NCBI RefSeq assembly: GCF_001428605.1
Contig: NZ_LMID01000004.1
Span: forward strand, 1 to 50,594
Reading direction: 5' to 3'
Source of the DNA: Sphingomonas sp. Root720
GTDB taxonomy: Bacteria; Pseudomonadota; Alphaproteobacteria; Sphingomonadales; Sphingomonadaceae
Length of the DNA stretch: 50,594 nucleotides
A model generated the notes under the pieces. It searched no databases. It saw only the letters and a program-made list of their open reading frames with translations, and was not told where the DNA came from. This document shows positions 35,332 through 43,788 of this stretch, piece by piece (positions within the stretch are counted from its first letter, which is position 1; each line of letters opens with the position of its first letter). A program made the translations under genes and the position numbers.

Positions 35332-35556
35332 TCAGGATGCGATCCATCGATAGAGAAGGCTATCGGCGAGCGCGCTCAGGCCCCACCACAGCAGAATGAA
35401 GAGGGCGAGTTCGAGCAGGCTCGGATGCCAGAGCAGTCGATAGCCTGGCAAACGCGGGAGGAGACCCCGCACAAGATAGACAAGCACCGCCGCCAGCACA
35501 CCCCAGGCGAGCGCCGCCGGCATATAGACGCCGAGCACATTGATCTCCTCGATCAT
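35332..35556 (-). CDS. DUF1656 (AaeX-like) small membrane protein
   Basis: 74 aa with two membrane helices and the DUF1656 pattern MIEEINVLGVYMPAALAW, ending WWGLSALADSLLY. DUF1656 proteins accompany FUSC/HlyD efflux pairs such as AaeX-AaeA-AaeB. The ATG overlaps the FUSC gene stop (ATGA). Its precise function is unknown. Confidence 0.82.
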   Translation of the reverse strand: MIEEINVLGVYMPAALAWGVLAAVLVYLVRGLLPRLPGYRLLWHPSLLELALFILLWWGLSALADSLLYRWIAS

Positions 35557-37682
35557 GCGCTTTCCCCTGAACCGGGCGAAAGGATGTGGGGCGCTGCGGC
35601 GGTCGGGAAGAGATTGCAGCGCATTCCTACCAGCGCCCGCAGGGCAGGCCGGCGATGCTCATCGAGCGGCAGGTCGAGAAGCGCCTCCAGGGCCCGGTCG
35701 ATCGGATCGAGCAGTCCGACCGGGGGAGCATCGGCATGGCCACGACGCCAGCGCTCGCCATAAAACATAGCGAGCCCGCCAAGCACCGCGCCCAGGCGAT
35801 GGCGCACGTCATGCGGGACATGGGACAGCGCCCGGCGGATCGGGATGATATTGCGGCCGATTCTGAGGTCCGCCAGCCCGTCGGCTGCATGGAGTCTATC
35901 GCCGGTGGTCGCCACCGCCATGCGTGCTGCCACCTGCCCGAGCCGGTCGACCGCTCTTGCTGTCCAGCGTTCCGGACGGAAAGGCCGGCGAATGTCCGCA
36001 AGCAGGGCCAGTTCACCCCAGTTCGCGCGCAGGATGCGCCGGGCGGTCCACAGGACGTTGGCCGATCGGAACATGCGGGTGACGGCAAGCGTCGCGACAA
36101 TTCCGCCGAGCTGGGCCAGCCCCGTGTTGATGAACAACGCGAAATCCGCCTGGAACCGCGCGAGAAACCCCATCGCGACGATAAAGCAGGAGAACATCGG
36201 CAAAGCCTGAGGCGATCGCGCCGGATCGGCTTGGATATACCCCATCCACAGCAGGGCCGGCGACAGGGTGACGATCAGCATCTCATAGCCGTCGACCCTG
36301 GGGAGGATCACGAAGAGATAGAGAGCCGCCAGCGGGAAGGTCTTGAGTGTCGCCAAGAGATAGCGACCGATCACCGGTGCGGGATCGTCCTGCGCGGCGA
36401 AGGAACAAGTGATGAGCGCCGCAAAGGCCGCCGTCGCCGATCCATTGGGCCAGGCGAGCAGGATCCAGACGGCGCAATAGAGTGCGATCGCGGTGGCGGT
36501 CGCCAGACCCGCGAGAACGGCGACACCATGATCGCGAGCAAGGGAAAAGGGCTCGGTTTCAAGTATCCTGGCACTTGGTCGTCCGGGCGATCCGATCCGA
36601 TCCGCCAACCGCCGACTTGCTGCCAGCGCCGTCAGAAACTCAGCAATGCGAATACAAGCGCTCGCGGTCAGAAGCCTATCCCAGCCAGGCTGCGCCTCGG
36701 CCACCTGCGCGAGGTCTTCGCACCTTCGCACCAGCGGACCTACCCGATGCAGCGCGCTGTGTTCGTCGTCGAGCCACTGCCTGATATCGGCCAGCAGCGC
36801 TTCGAGATCTGGAGAAAGGCTGTCGCTCTCGCGCAACCGATCAAGTCGATTGGCTGCGGCCGAGGCCAAGGGGAGAATCGTGGCGAGTTGCTGCTGGAGG
36901 GCCGTTACCCTGCGTCGGGTTGCCGGTGCCCAGCGTTGGTCGAAGGGCAGGTGGACCGCGATCATACCGAGCTCGGTAACGTCCGCCGCCAAGGTGCGCC
37001 GATGGGCGTCTTCGAGACGGGTATGCTGGCTGCCGAGCGCTTCTGAGGTCCAACGGCGCGCGTGCCGCAAAAAGGATTGGACGCGTGCGCGGATAGCGGG
37101 TGTCGCGCTCCAGGGCTGCAGCAACCCGTGCACTGCGGTTACGCATAGGATGGCGACCGTCATTTCTTGAACACGCGCTGCTGTGGTGTCGAAGATATTT
37201 CCCGGATCGTCGAGATAGGGAAAGCTGATCACCGCTGAGCTGAATGCCGCCATTTGAAACAGGAAGGCGCGCGGCGTGCGGTCGAGCACGGCAAGGTAGA
37301 TGCAAAACCCGGTCCATGCCGCCAGGCAGAACACCAGAAGTTCGGGGGAATTTTGAAGGTTGGGCACAAGCACGATGGTGACCAGCGCCCCGGTCACTAT
37401 GCCGCCAAGTCGATAGAGAACCTTGGGCCGAAAGGCGCCGGCCATAGGCTGCGCGGTCACGTAGACGGTCAAAAGCGCCCACCAGGGCCTTGGCAGGCTG
37501 GCCGAAAAAGCGATGGCAAGCGTCGCGGCGGCGGCGATGAAGCTGCTGAACGAAAAAAGCAGCTTCTGCGTATCTATCACAACCCAAGAGAATGGCAGAC
37601 CTCGTCTGCCGAACGACGCAACGTGCATTGACTGACAACCATGACAAGCGGGATTGTCACGATCGACAGCGATCGTGGTCAT
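35553..37682 (-). CDS. FUSC-family (AaeB-like) efflux transporter
   Basis: 709 aa. Two sets of membrane helices (about 35-180 and 385-530), each followed by a cytoplasmic helical part, is the FUSC/AaeB layout; WWALLTVYVTAQPMAGAF and GGIVTGALVTIVLVPN are typical. AaeB exports aromatic carboxylic acids; the substrate here is not known. The start at 37682 has GGAGG only two bases away, and an alternative ATG is at 37628 without a site. The dyad ATCAA-AATA-TTGAT lies 55-68 bases upstream. It is the first gene of a four-gene efflux operon. Confidence 0.87.
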   Translation of the reverse strand: MTTIAVDRDNPACHGCQSMHVASFGRRGLPFSWVVIDTQKLLFSFSSFIAAAATLAIAFSASLPRPWWALLTVYVTAQPMAGAFRPKVLYRLGGIVTGALVTIVLVPNLQNSPELLVFCLAAWTGFCIYLAVLDRTPRAFLFQMAAFSSAVISFPYLDDPGNIFDTTAARVQEMTVAILCVTAVHGLLQPWSATPAIRARVQSFLRHARRWTSEALGSQHTRLEDAHRRTLAADVTELGMIAVHLPFDQRWAPATRRRVTALQQQLATILPLASAAANRLDRLRESDSLSPDLEALLADIRQWLDDEHSALHRVGPLVRRCEDLAQVAEAQPGWDRLLTASACIRIAEFLTALAASRRLADRIGSPGRPSARILETEPFSLARDHGVAVLAGLATATAIALYCAVWILLAWPNGSATAAFAALITCSFAAQDDPAPVIGRYLLATLKTFPLAALYLFVILPRVDGYEMLIVTLSPALLWMGYIQADPARSPQALPMFSCFIVAMGFLARFQADFALFINTGLAQLGGIVATLAVTRMFRSANVLWTARRILRANWGELALLADIRRPFRPERWTARAVDRLGQVAARMAVATTGDRLHAADGLADLRIGRNIIPIRRALSHVPHDVRHRLGAVLGGLAMFYGERWRRGHADAPPVGLLDPIDRALEALLDLPLDEHRRPALRALVGMRCNLFPTAAAPHILSPGSGESA

Positions 37683-37736
37683 TTCCTCCCATGACTATGC
37701 TGCGGCCCTTAGCCGAAGCTCACGGGGCGACCGTAG

Positions 37737-37750
37737 ATCAAAATATTGAT
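37737..37750. promoter_or_regulatory. Dyad upstream of the FUSC efflux operon
   Basis: ATCAA-AATA-TTGAT is a perfect inverted repeat 55 bases before the FUSC start, of the kind bound by LysR- or TetR-type regulators. No regulator gene is adjacent. Confidence 0.4.
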
Positions 37751-37763
37751 GGCGATCTGCAGT

Positions 37764-38027
37764 TTATTTGCTCTTATTATGAGAATCCGGCCGCTGTGGT
37801 GTTTTTCGGGGAGCCGGTGGCTCGATCTCGCTGCGGTCCTGACCTGTCCCGGAAATGAAGAAGGCAGCGACGGGTACGGCGAGGAAAACCAGCAATATGA
37901 GCTGCTCTTCGCTCAAAAGGCGATATTGCGTGCACGCATAGATTGCGAAGCCGACGCCGGCCATAGCAACTGTCCAAAAGCACCGCGACCAAGTGAAAAC
38001 GGCGTGCAGGGAAGGATCTTGTTTCAT
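37764..38027 (-). CDS. Small membrane protein
   Basis: 87 aa with two membrane helices (about 14-32 and 40-58) and a charged C-terminal tail (PPAPRKTPQRPDSHNK). ATG at 38027 is preferred because a G-rich ribosome site (GGGGGGAT) lies upstream. A CAAATGAATGTT site lies 60-71 bases upstream. Unknown function; it precedes the FUSC operon on the same strand. Confidence 0.55.
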   Translation of the reverse strand: MKQDPSLHAVFTWSRCFWTVAMAGVGFAIYACTQYRLLSEEQLILLVFLAVPVAAFFISGTGQDRSEIEPPAPRKTPQRPDSHNKSK

Positions 38028-38086
38028 GCGGCATCCCCCCCAAGGCTTTGGGCCGCCAGAGAGGTGGAACATTGCTAGTCGCCCAG

Positions 38087-38103
38087 CAAATGAATGTTTT
38101 TGC
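38087..38103 (-). promoter_or_regulatory. CAAATGAATGTT-type site upstream of a small membrane gene
   Basis: CAAATGAATGTT equals 12 bases of the candidate operator upstream of cysJ. It is bordered by GCAAA and TTTGC arms, making an imperfectly spaced dyad. Confidence 0.4.
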
Positions 38104-38142
38104 AGGCCAGGCACAAGATTATAGATATGAAAATGAAGCGGC

Positions 38143-38355
38143 TTATTGCCGGGTTACGACCGGCTCGTTCGATACTTGCATGACGGCGCCTACAAGACGG
38201 CGCACGGCCAGACGATGATTGCGTCCCGTCAGGTCACCAGCACCGAGTTCGAGGCGAACCCGCCGGACGAAATATCGAAGTTCCGCGAAACTGGGGCGCC
38301 TGCTTTGGCCGAGCATCGCTAACAGCGCGGGATAGCTCCATTCTTGCTGTGCCAT
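38143..38355 (-). CDS. Small hypothetical protein
   Basis: 70 aa, soluble, basic (FAELRYFVRRVRLELGAGDL, NHRLAVRRLVGAVMQV). ATG at 38355 has GGGAGA upstream, six bases after the stop of the preceding small membrane gene, so both are probably one operon. No family is recognised. Confidence 0.55.
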   Translation of the reverse strand: MAQQEWSYPALLAMLGQSRRPSFAELRYFVRRVRLELGAGDLTGRNHRLAVRRLVGAVMQVSNEPVVTRQ

Positions 38356-38361
38356 TGGCTA

Positions 38362-38673
38362 TCATCTCCCAGAGGTTTTGTGTTTGTCCGTCAGAATGTC
38401 GCGATGTGCGTCCGCATCGCTCACTTCCCGGCTGACGAGGAACAGCAGACCGGCGCCGACCACAGCAAAAACAGTAGCCATTTTCGCAAATTCGCTGTGG
38501 CCCAAGGAGGCGAGCCAGGCGGAGCCTACCATCATGACAAGCAACCCGGCGCTCCACCGGGGATGGTGGGCCCGCAGCGCGATCCACCATGCGAGACTAC
38601 ACAGCAAGGCCGCTAGGAGGAGGCTGCCCAATGTCATCGCCAACGCGGTCAACAGGATTTCCAACAGTGGCAT
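38362..38673 (-). CDS. Small membrane protein, two to three helices
   Basis: 103 aa with hydrophobic segments at about 3-30 (LLEILLTALAMTLGSLLLAA), 38-55 and 62-80, and a charged tail (DADAHRDILTDKHKTSGR). ATG at 38673 is chosen because GGAGG lies five bases upstream, giving preference over an ATG at 38685. The strong dyad 38706-38730 sits just upstream, so this operon is probably repressor-controlled. Unknown function. Confidence 0.6.
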   Translation of the reverse strand: MPLLEILLTALAMTLGSLLLAALLCSLAWWIALRAHHPRWSAGLLVMMVGSAWLASLGHSEFAKMATVFAVVGAGLLFLVSREVSDADAHRDILTDKHKTSGR

Positions 38674-38705
38674 TTGTGCCTCCATTGCTCGACCCGCCAG
38701 GCGCA

Positions 38706-38730
38706 ATATATATCGTGATGCGATATATAT
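38706..38730. promoter_or_regulatory. Perfect 10-bp dyad, MarR-type operator candidate
   Basis: ATATATATCG-TGATG-CGATATATAT: ten-base arms around five bases, in an otherwise GC-rich region. The core matches the palindrome between marR and the ClC gene (31109-31124). It overlaps the probable promoter of the small membrane operon at 38673. Confidence 0.65.
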
Positions 38731-38876
38731 CAAGGCCGTGTGAGAGATAGTGGCTTTAGGCTTCGCAGATCCGCCATCACATCGAATGAAGCGGCCAATC
38801 AAGAAGGCTGGCCCTTGCTCCGGGCTCACCGAGCTCCCATCTGTAACAGCGAGATTTAACCGGCCCAGAGCAGATC

Positions 38877-39236
38877 ATGATCACGGATTTTCCGCTCGAA
38901 GACTTGCGCAGGGTGCGAGCGATTTCATTTCTGTTTCGCTATCCGTTGCATGCAGGCGACTTCCATGAGCTGCGCAAGGATGATCAATTGCGCGGCCATT
39001 ACGCAGCCAAGGCACTCTTCGCGGAATACAAACCCAACGGTGGAGTCGATGTGGGCAGTGGTTACAGCGGCGAAATTGCCGCTCTTTATGTGCCGCTTGA
39101 TGCCCGACGAGCCGATGACGCCTGCCTTTGTCGAACCCGGATAGCGCCCGAACTGGTGCTGGATGCTGATGAGAAGCGTAATTGGCCCGCTATTTTGGAA
39201 GCTGCGGAAACCTGTATTCAACGGATGATCGATTGA
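38877..39236 (+). CDS. Hypothetical protein
   Basis: 119 aa, soluble, unknown family (LEDLRRVRAISFLFRYPLHA, YKPNGGVDVGSGYSGEIAAL). Its stop overlaps a TTG start of the uracil-DNA-glycosylase-like gene (TTGA), so the two are probably translated together. No clear ribosome site is seen before the ATG. Confidence 0.6.
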   Translation: MITDFPLEDLRRVRAISFLFRYPLHAGDFHELRKDDQLRGHYAAKALFAEYKPNGGVDVGSGYSGEIAALYVPLDARRADDACLCRTRIAPELVLDADEKRNWPAILEAAETCIQRMID

Positions 39237-39817
39237 GCACCATCGCCGGAATTGACACGCTTCGAACCGAGCTTCTTTCCTGCCGCGCGTGTGAAGCAGA
39301 TCTGCCGCTTGGTCCCCGGCCGATCTTTCAGATTTCACAGAACGCCAGACTGCTAATTGCGAGCCAGGCACCGGGTAACCGGGCGCATGATAGTGGCATC
39401 CCCTTCTCCGATGCTTCGGGTGACCACCTGCGCGAATGGATGGGCATTACGTCCGCCGAGTTCTACGATGCCAATCGCATCGCCATCGTACCGATGGCGT
39501 TCTGCTATCCGGGCGCCGGCGGCGGCGGCGATGCGCCGCCTCGACCAGAATGTGCGCCCCTGTGGCGCGACCGGATCATTCAGTGTCTGGCCTCGGTCGA
39601 ACTCACCCTTCTGGTTGGCAGTTTTGCCGTTGCCCACGCGCTCGGACCTGGACGAATGAGCGCCAGGGTTCGCGATTTCGAGAGCTATCTGCCGAAATAC
39701 TTTCCGCTGCCACATCCTTCATGGCGTTCGCGTATATGGATGTCGCGCAACCCCTGGTTCGCGCAAATCGTCTTGCCGCGTCTCAAAGAGGAAGTCCGAG
39801 CGAAACTAAGAGATTAG
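39233..39817 (+). CDS. Uracil-DNA glycosylase family protein
   Basis: 194 aa with the UDG-superfamily layout: LIASQAPGNRAHDSGIPF (motif 1, with the PGxxA pattern), SDASGDHLREWMG, and the late PHPSWRSRIW (motif 2 type HPS). An early CRAC pair (LLSCRACEADLPL) recalls Fe-S family UDGs, but the full cysteine set is not visible. It would remove uracil or a similar damaged base from DNA; substrate range is unproven. The start is a TTG at 39233 overlapping the previous stop. It converges with the DUF488 gene, overlapping by four bases. Confidence 0.78.
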   Translation: MSTIAGIDTLRTELLSCRACEADLPLGPRPIFQISQNARLLIASQAPGNRAHDSGIPFSDASGDHLREWMGITSAEFYDANRIAIVPMAFCYPGAGGGGDAPPRPECAPLWRDRIIQCLASVELTLLVGSFAVAHALGPGRMSARVRDFESYLPKYFPLPHPSWRSRIWMSRNPWFAQIVLPRLKEEVRAKLRD

Positions 39818-40359
39818 GTGGGTGTCGCCGGGTAGATGAGATGATCATCGCGGCGCACCGCCGCTGGCGTCATCTTCGCCGGGTCGATCCGATCATCCCC
39901 CATCAGATGAAAAACCTCGCGGCCTGCTGCCAGAAGATAGTCGGCGACGATCCGGCGATGGCAGCGCCACCATACGGCTTCGGCGCACATGATAGCGCAG
40001 CGACGCCGAAGGCTCAGATCCATGAGTGTGGCAAATCCCCGCCGATATTCTTCGCTCAAGGCGTGATCCGCATAATTATGGAAGCTGCGATTTTGCCAAA
40101 ACGCGTTGACGGGATCGGGAACGGTTTTCGATTTGGGACGACGACCACCGAGTTCCGGCAGCTGACTGTGCCCGATTTGATGATCTGATAGCGAGGCTGC
40201 AAGCGATGTGGGATTGTATTGCGGATTGGTTCGGGACCGCGGGATCGTACGTATGTCGACAACTTGCTCAACGCGGCCGCTTCGCAACAGGTCCACGAAT
40301 GCTTCGATGGACCTTGTCGAATGACCGATTGTGAATATCGGTGTCTTGGCCAAAGTCAT
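39814..40359 (-). CDS. DUF488-family protein
   Basis: 181 aa. IFTIGHSTRSIEAFVDLL, VVDIRTIPRSRTNPQYN, ELGGRR and AVWWRCHRRIVADYLL (the Cys-containing CHR segment) are the DUF488 hallmarks. Family members are common near DNA-repair and stress genes but have no settled function. It converges with the UDG-like gene. Confidence 0.85.
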   Translation of the reverse strand: MTLAKTPIFTIGHSTRSIEAFVDLLRSGRVEQVVDIRTIPRSRTNPQYNPTSLAASLSDHQIGHSQLPELGGRRPKSKTVPDPVNAFWQNRSFHNYADHALSEEYRRGFATLMDLSLRRRCAIMCAEAVWWRCHRRIVADYLLAAGREVFHLMGDDRIDPAKMTPAAVRRDDHLIYPATPT

Positions 40360-40509
40360 CTGGGTATCGCTATTTCCGCAGTCGCCGGTTGGCTAGCGGA
40401 CGTGAACGCTGTCGTGATCATCTTTGCCTAATGTCCGATCAAGGACCTGCGTTCCCTTCAAGATGCTTTGCGCCTGTTCAAAAGCATAGCATCCCCTTGG
40501 CGTCGCGGC

Positions 40510-41193
40510 TTAATCCGCGACGAGGCTGTCGATTACGATGAGATGGCGACCCATGGCGTCGCGTGCCGCCGGACCATCACCAGCGGCAATCGCGTCAACG
40601 ACCGCGCCATGGAGGGCGGCCTGCTCCTTTGCATAGGCGTCGCGGTGCGCGCGTCGAAAGATCGCATCATGCTCGCGCTGCCATAAGGCGCGGCCGCGTA
40701 ATGACGACAATTCAGTGAACATGGCTATCAGCAGCGCATTGCCCGATGCCTCGGCCACGGTCTTGTGGAACGCCTCGTCAAACTGCTCATATTCGCGCCA
40801 GTCGCGCGCTTGTCCGGTTTGCTCAGCCAACCAGCGGAGGCGCGCAATTTGCGGCGGCGTCGCAGCTCGCGCCGCCTCCTGCGCCAGCACAGGTTCGAAA
40901 ATCAGTCTGGCTCGCATCAGTTGGCGCGGTGTCGCGCCTGATAGCACGGCTCGCAGGGGCCGTGGCACGCCGACGGGCGCAGGCCCAACGAAAGTCCCTT
41001 GCCCCTGCCGTCGCCAGACAGCGCCTTCGCGCTCCAGTACCGCCAGCGCTTTGCGCACGCTCTCCCGACTGCAACCCAGGCTTTTTGCAAGGTCACGCTC
41101 GGGAGGAAGCGCGTCCTGAGGCTTCAGCCGATCGATCTCAATCAATTGCCGCAGCTGGTCGAGAACCTGGCCGTGGTTACGCCTGGCAGCCAT
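40510..41193 (-). CDS. FadR-type GntR-family regulator
   Basis: 227 aa. The N-terminal winged helix (LIEIDRLKPQDALPPERDLA, LGCSRESVRKALAVLEREG, WRRQGQGTFVG) is followed by an all-helical FCD ligand domain with metal-site residues (EQFDEAFHKTVAEASGN, LHGAVVDAIAAGDGPAARDA). ATG at 41193 starts the winged helix and has GGAG upstream. It is divergent from the transporter at 41272; the dyad 41209-41223 is the likely operator. The ligand is unknown. Confidence 0.87.
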   Translation of the reverse strand: MAARRNHGQVLDQLRQLIEIDRLKPQDALPPERDLAKSLGCSRESVRKALAVLEREGAVWRRQGQGTFVGPAPVGVPRPLRAVLSGATPRQLMRARLIFEPVLAQEAARAATPPQIARLRWLAEQTGQARDWREYEQFDEAFHKTVAEASGNALLIAMFTELSSLRGRALWQREHDAIFRRAHRDAYAKEQAALHGAVVDAIAAGDGPAARDAMGRHLIVIDSLVAD

Positions 41194-41208
41194 GCTCTCT
41201 CCATACCT

Positions 41209-41223
41209 ATTTGTAGACCAATT
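41209..41223. promoter_or_regulatory. GntR/FadR-type operator candidate
   Basis: On the minus strand AATTGGT-CT-ACAAAT, similar to the FadR-subfamily pattern TNGT..ACNA and to AATTGGT...ACCAATT sites. It lies in the 78 bases between the divergent regulator and transporter genes. Confidence 0.45.
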
Positions 41224-41271
41224 GGAAGCGCAATAGGCAGTGAGCCTCCCGGCTTTCACGAGTATCTCAGC

Positions 41272-42306
41272 ATGCGACCCGATCCCTTCCTTCTTGCGAT
41301 GGCCGCCGCCGCCGGCTTTGCTCTGGTCGCACCGGCGTCCGGCAATGCGGCGGCGGCGCTCGATAGTGTGATGACGGTTGGTGTTGCCATTCTGTTTTTC
41401 CTTCATGGAGCAGCGCTGGCGCCCTCCGCCATCGTCAAAGGCATGGGTCATTGGCGGTTGCATGCGTTCATTCTCTGCCTGACCTATGTTCTTTTTCCCG
41501 CCGCAGCCTGGTTCACGGCGCAGATGATGATCAGCGTCCTGCCTCAGGAATTGCGGCTCGGAATTATCTATCTGGGCGTGTTGCCGTCGGCCGTTTCCTC
41601 CTCGGTCGCCTTCACGGTTCTTGCCAAAGGCAATGTGCCGGTTGCGGTCTGTCATTCCGCTGGCTCCAACATAGTGGGCATGGTTTTCACACCGCTTCTC
41701 GTGATCCTCCTGTTCGGCGCCCAGACGCAAGCGCCAGCGGATCTGTCGCACCTGATCAGCGATGTGATGCTCCAGCTTCTCCTTCCGTTTATCCTGGGGC
41801 AAATCGCGCACAGATGGTGGGGGGCCTTTCTCGCGTGCCATCCGCGTTGGCTCTCAAATTATGACCAGACGATCATCGTTGGCATCGTCTTCGCGGCCTT
41901 CTCAAGATCGACGGCGCTGGGCATTTGGGATGGTCTGCGTGTGACCGATTTGGTTCTAACAGCAGGTGTTTGTACGGCGTTGCTGGCGTTCATTGCCGCA
42001 AGTGCGGCACTCGGCGCACGGTGGCTCGGTTTCCCGCGAGAGGATGCCATTGCCGCGCTTTTTTGCGGGTCAAAGAAGAGCCTGGCCTCGGGATTGCCGC
42101 TGGCCCAGATCCTTTTCGCCACCAATCCCAATCTTGGCCTGCTCGCCCTTCCCATCATTCTTTACAATCAGATTCAGATCCTGATCGGGGCCGTGCTGGC
42201 GCGATGGCTCGTGCGCGAAAAAGCCGCACCCATCGGCGAGAAGCGACTGACCTTCTCCTGGTGTCGGCGCGAACGCGAGCGATTGGGAATGTCGAAAAAT
42301 TCTTAG
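41272..42306 (+). CDS. Bile acid:sodium symporter family protein
   Basis: 344 aa with about nine or ten membrane helices. MTVGVAILFFLHGAALAPSA, GVLPSAVSSSVAFTVLAKGN and FCGSKKSLASGLPLAQILF are typical of the YfeH-like branch of the SBF family (putative sodium-dependent organic anion transporter). It is divergent from the FadR-type regulator, so its expression probably depends on that regulator's ligand. ATG at 41272 is taken as the start; the ribosome site is weak. Confidence 0.85.
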   Translation: MRPDPFLLAMAAAAGFALVAPASGNAAAALDSVMTVGVAILFFLHGAALAPSAIVKGMGHWRLHAFILCLTYVLFPAAAWFTAQMMISVLPQELRLGIIYLGVLPSAVSSSVAFTVLAKGNVPVAVCHSAGSNIVGMVFTPLLVILLFGAQTQAPADLSHLISDVMLQLLLPFILGQIAHRWWGAFLACHPRWLSNYDQTIIVGIVFAAFSRSTALGIWDGLRVTDLVLTAGVCTALLAFIAASAALGARWLGFPREDAIAALFCGSKKSLASGLPLAQILFATNPNLGLLALPIILYNQIQILIGAVLARWLVREKAAPIGEKRLTFSWCRRERERLGMSKNS

Positions 42307-42630
42307 TGACCCACCAAATGACTTTCTGTGTCCTGCGGTAAGGAGGGCAAAGCGATCGCTTGACGACCCTTTGCTCGGTCCCTGGCGTTCAATCCCGGCG
42401 ACAGGTTTATATATGCCTTTGAATTGCGCGTTGAAATGATATGATCTTCAAATGAACCGGATGGCAGATACCTGTGTTCAGGCTCATGGATGCCGCCTGA
42501 TGACGCGCCTGCGCCCCTCGGGGCGCGGCAAGCCGTAGCGGCTCTCTGCCACGCTTCCGAGGACCGATGTCGGGATCGCGCTAATTCGATCCTATCCGCT
42601 TTGCGGACCTTCATCAGTGCCGGAGATCAT
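42307..42630. other. Gene-free stretch with a GC hairpin
   Basis: No gene is recognised. A very tight hairpin (GCGCCCC-TC-GGGGCGC, 42511-42526) lies in it, and TATGAT near 42438 with TTGAAT upstream could be a promoter for the gene at 42631. Confidence 0.4.
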
Positions 42631-42978
42631 ATGACCGTTCACCTTTCCCCGTGCCCAATTGATCGGGCATTGAAATCGCGTCAGGCCGACATCGAAGCGG
42701 CTATGCTTCGCTACCTGTGCGCGGACGTTCCTCCAGCAGAAGCGGCCGAGACAGGAGCGGCCGCCAAGCGCCTCGTTGAATTTTTGATCGCGAGTCTGGA
42801 GAATTCCGACACCTTGCCGGACGAGGCGATAGTGCCAAACGAATTCCGCGCGCATTTCAGCCGGTTCGGCGACGGGCTTCGACCGATTATCAAGGATATT
42901 TTCGGCGACGCGGCCGATGACCCGTCACTGGCAAGGATAACCGATGGCTATTGGCATGCAGTGCGCTCCCAAGCCTGA
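42631..42978 (+). CDS. Hypothetical protein
   Basis: 115 aa, soluble, helical, unknown (IDRALKSRQADIEAAMLRYL, AHFSRFGDGLRPIIKDIFGD). ATG at 42631 has CGGAG six bases upstream. Its 3' end overlaps the HemD-like gene by 35 bases. Confidence 0.6.
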   Translation: MTVHLSPCPIDRALKSRQADIEAAMLRYLCADVPPAEAAETGAAAKRLVEFLIASLENSDTLPDEAIVPNEFRAHFSRFGDGLRPIIKDIFGDAADDPSLARITDGYWHAVRSQA

Positions 42979-43681
42979 ACCAAGACGGATCTGGGTTACT
43001 CGAACCGGTCCCCATAACCGCCTCACTGCGCGCCGATTGCAAGCCGCTGGGTGGGAGCCGATCGTCCAACCCGTCATGACGGTATCTCCCATCGTCAACT
43101 GTGCGCCGATGGCAGTGCCCGATGCCTTGGTTTTTACCAGCCTCCAGGGCGTGCGCCTTCATCCGTTCTTTCCCAGCCTGGCGAAGCTGCCTGTTTTCGC
43201 AGTCGGCGATCGAACGGCGCGATTTGCGCGAATACGCGGATATTCTAACGTTCTGTCGGCGAGCGGCGACGTTCATGATTTGCGCGCGCTTATCAATCAC
43301 CACATGCCAGCTAGGTCAGAGATTCTGCACATCAGCGCGTTGCAGCCCGCCGGTGATTTGCTCGGCATGCTGCGCCGCGATGGGTTTCTCGCGCGTAGGC
43401 GATGCGTTTACCAGACAATCGATGCACCTGTGATCGATCTGGAATGGGCAGTGGGCGCCTTGCCTGATATAAGCCATATTCTCATCCACTCTCCGCGAGC
43501 GGGCTTGCGTGTGGCCACGATCCTTCGGAAGGAGTACCACATGTGGCACGGCACTATTGCCTGCATTTCGCCCGCCGCTGCCCGGCCTTTTAGCAAACTA
43601 CCTGTCACAACCACGATAGCGAATGCACCGACGGAAGCGGCGTTGTTGCGCACCCTCCCAGGTCGACCGATTCACGGCTGA
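42944..43681 (+). CDS. hemD: HemD-like uroporphyrinogen-III synthase family protein
   Basis: 245 aa. RRIWVTRTGPHNRLTARRLQ and PDALVFTSLQGVRL match the HemD N-terminal part, and FAVGDRTARFARIRGYSNVL with HISALQPAGDL the rest of the fold. HemD makes the ring precursor of heme and siroheme, and siroheme is needed by the sulfite reductase of this window, but a housekeeping hemD is expected elsewhere, so this may be a second copy or a diverged relative. ATG at 42944 has AAGGA upstream. Confidence 0.72.
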   Translation: MAIGMQCAPKPEPRRIWVTRTGPHNRLTARRLQAAGWEPIVQPVMTVSPIVNCAPMAVPDALVFTSLQGVRLHPFFPSLAKLPVFAVGDRTARFARIRGYSNVLSASGDVHDLRALINHHMPARSEILHISALQPAGDLLGMLRRDGFLARRRCVYQTIDAPVIDLEWAVGALPDISHILIHSPRAGLRVATILRKEYHMWHGTIACISPAAARPFSKLPVTTTIANAPTEAALLRTLPGRPIHG

Positions 43682-43788
43682 CCGGCACTGGGTTTGAGTG
43701 GATCGGCGGTCGGATCTACCGATCCCATAATGCGCAATCATGCGCCGCGCCCATGTCTTTGCCGCGAAAATCGGCTATTGAGCCAGCC

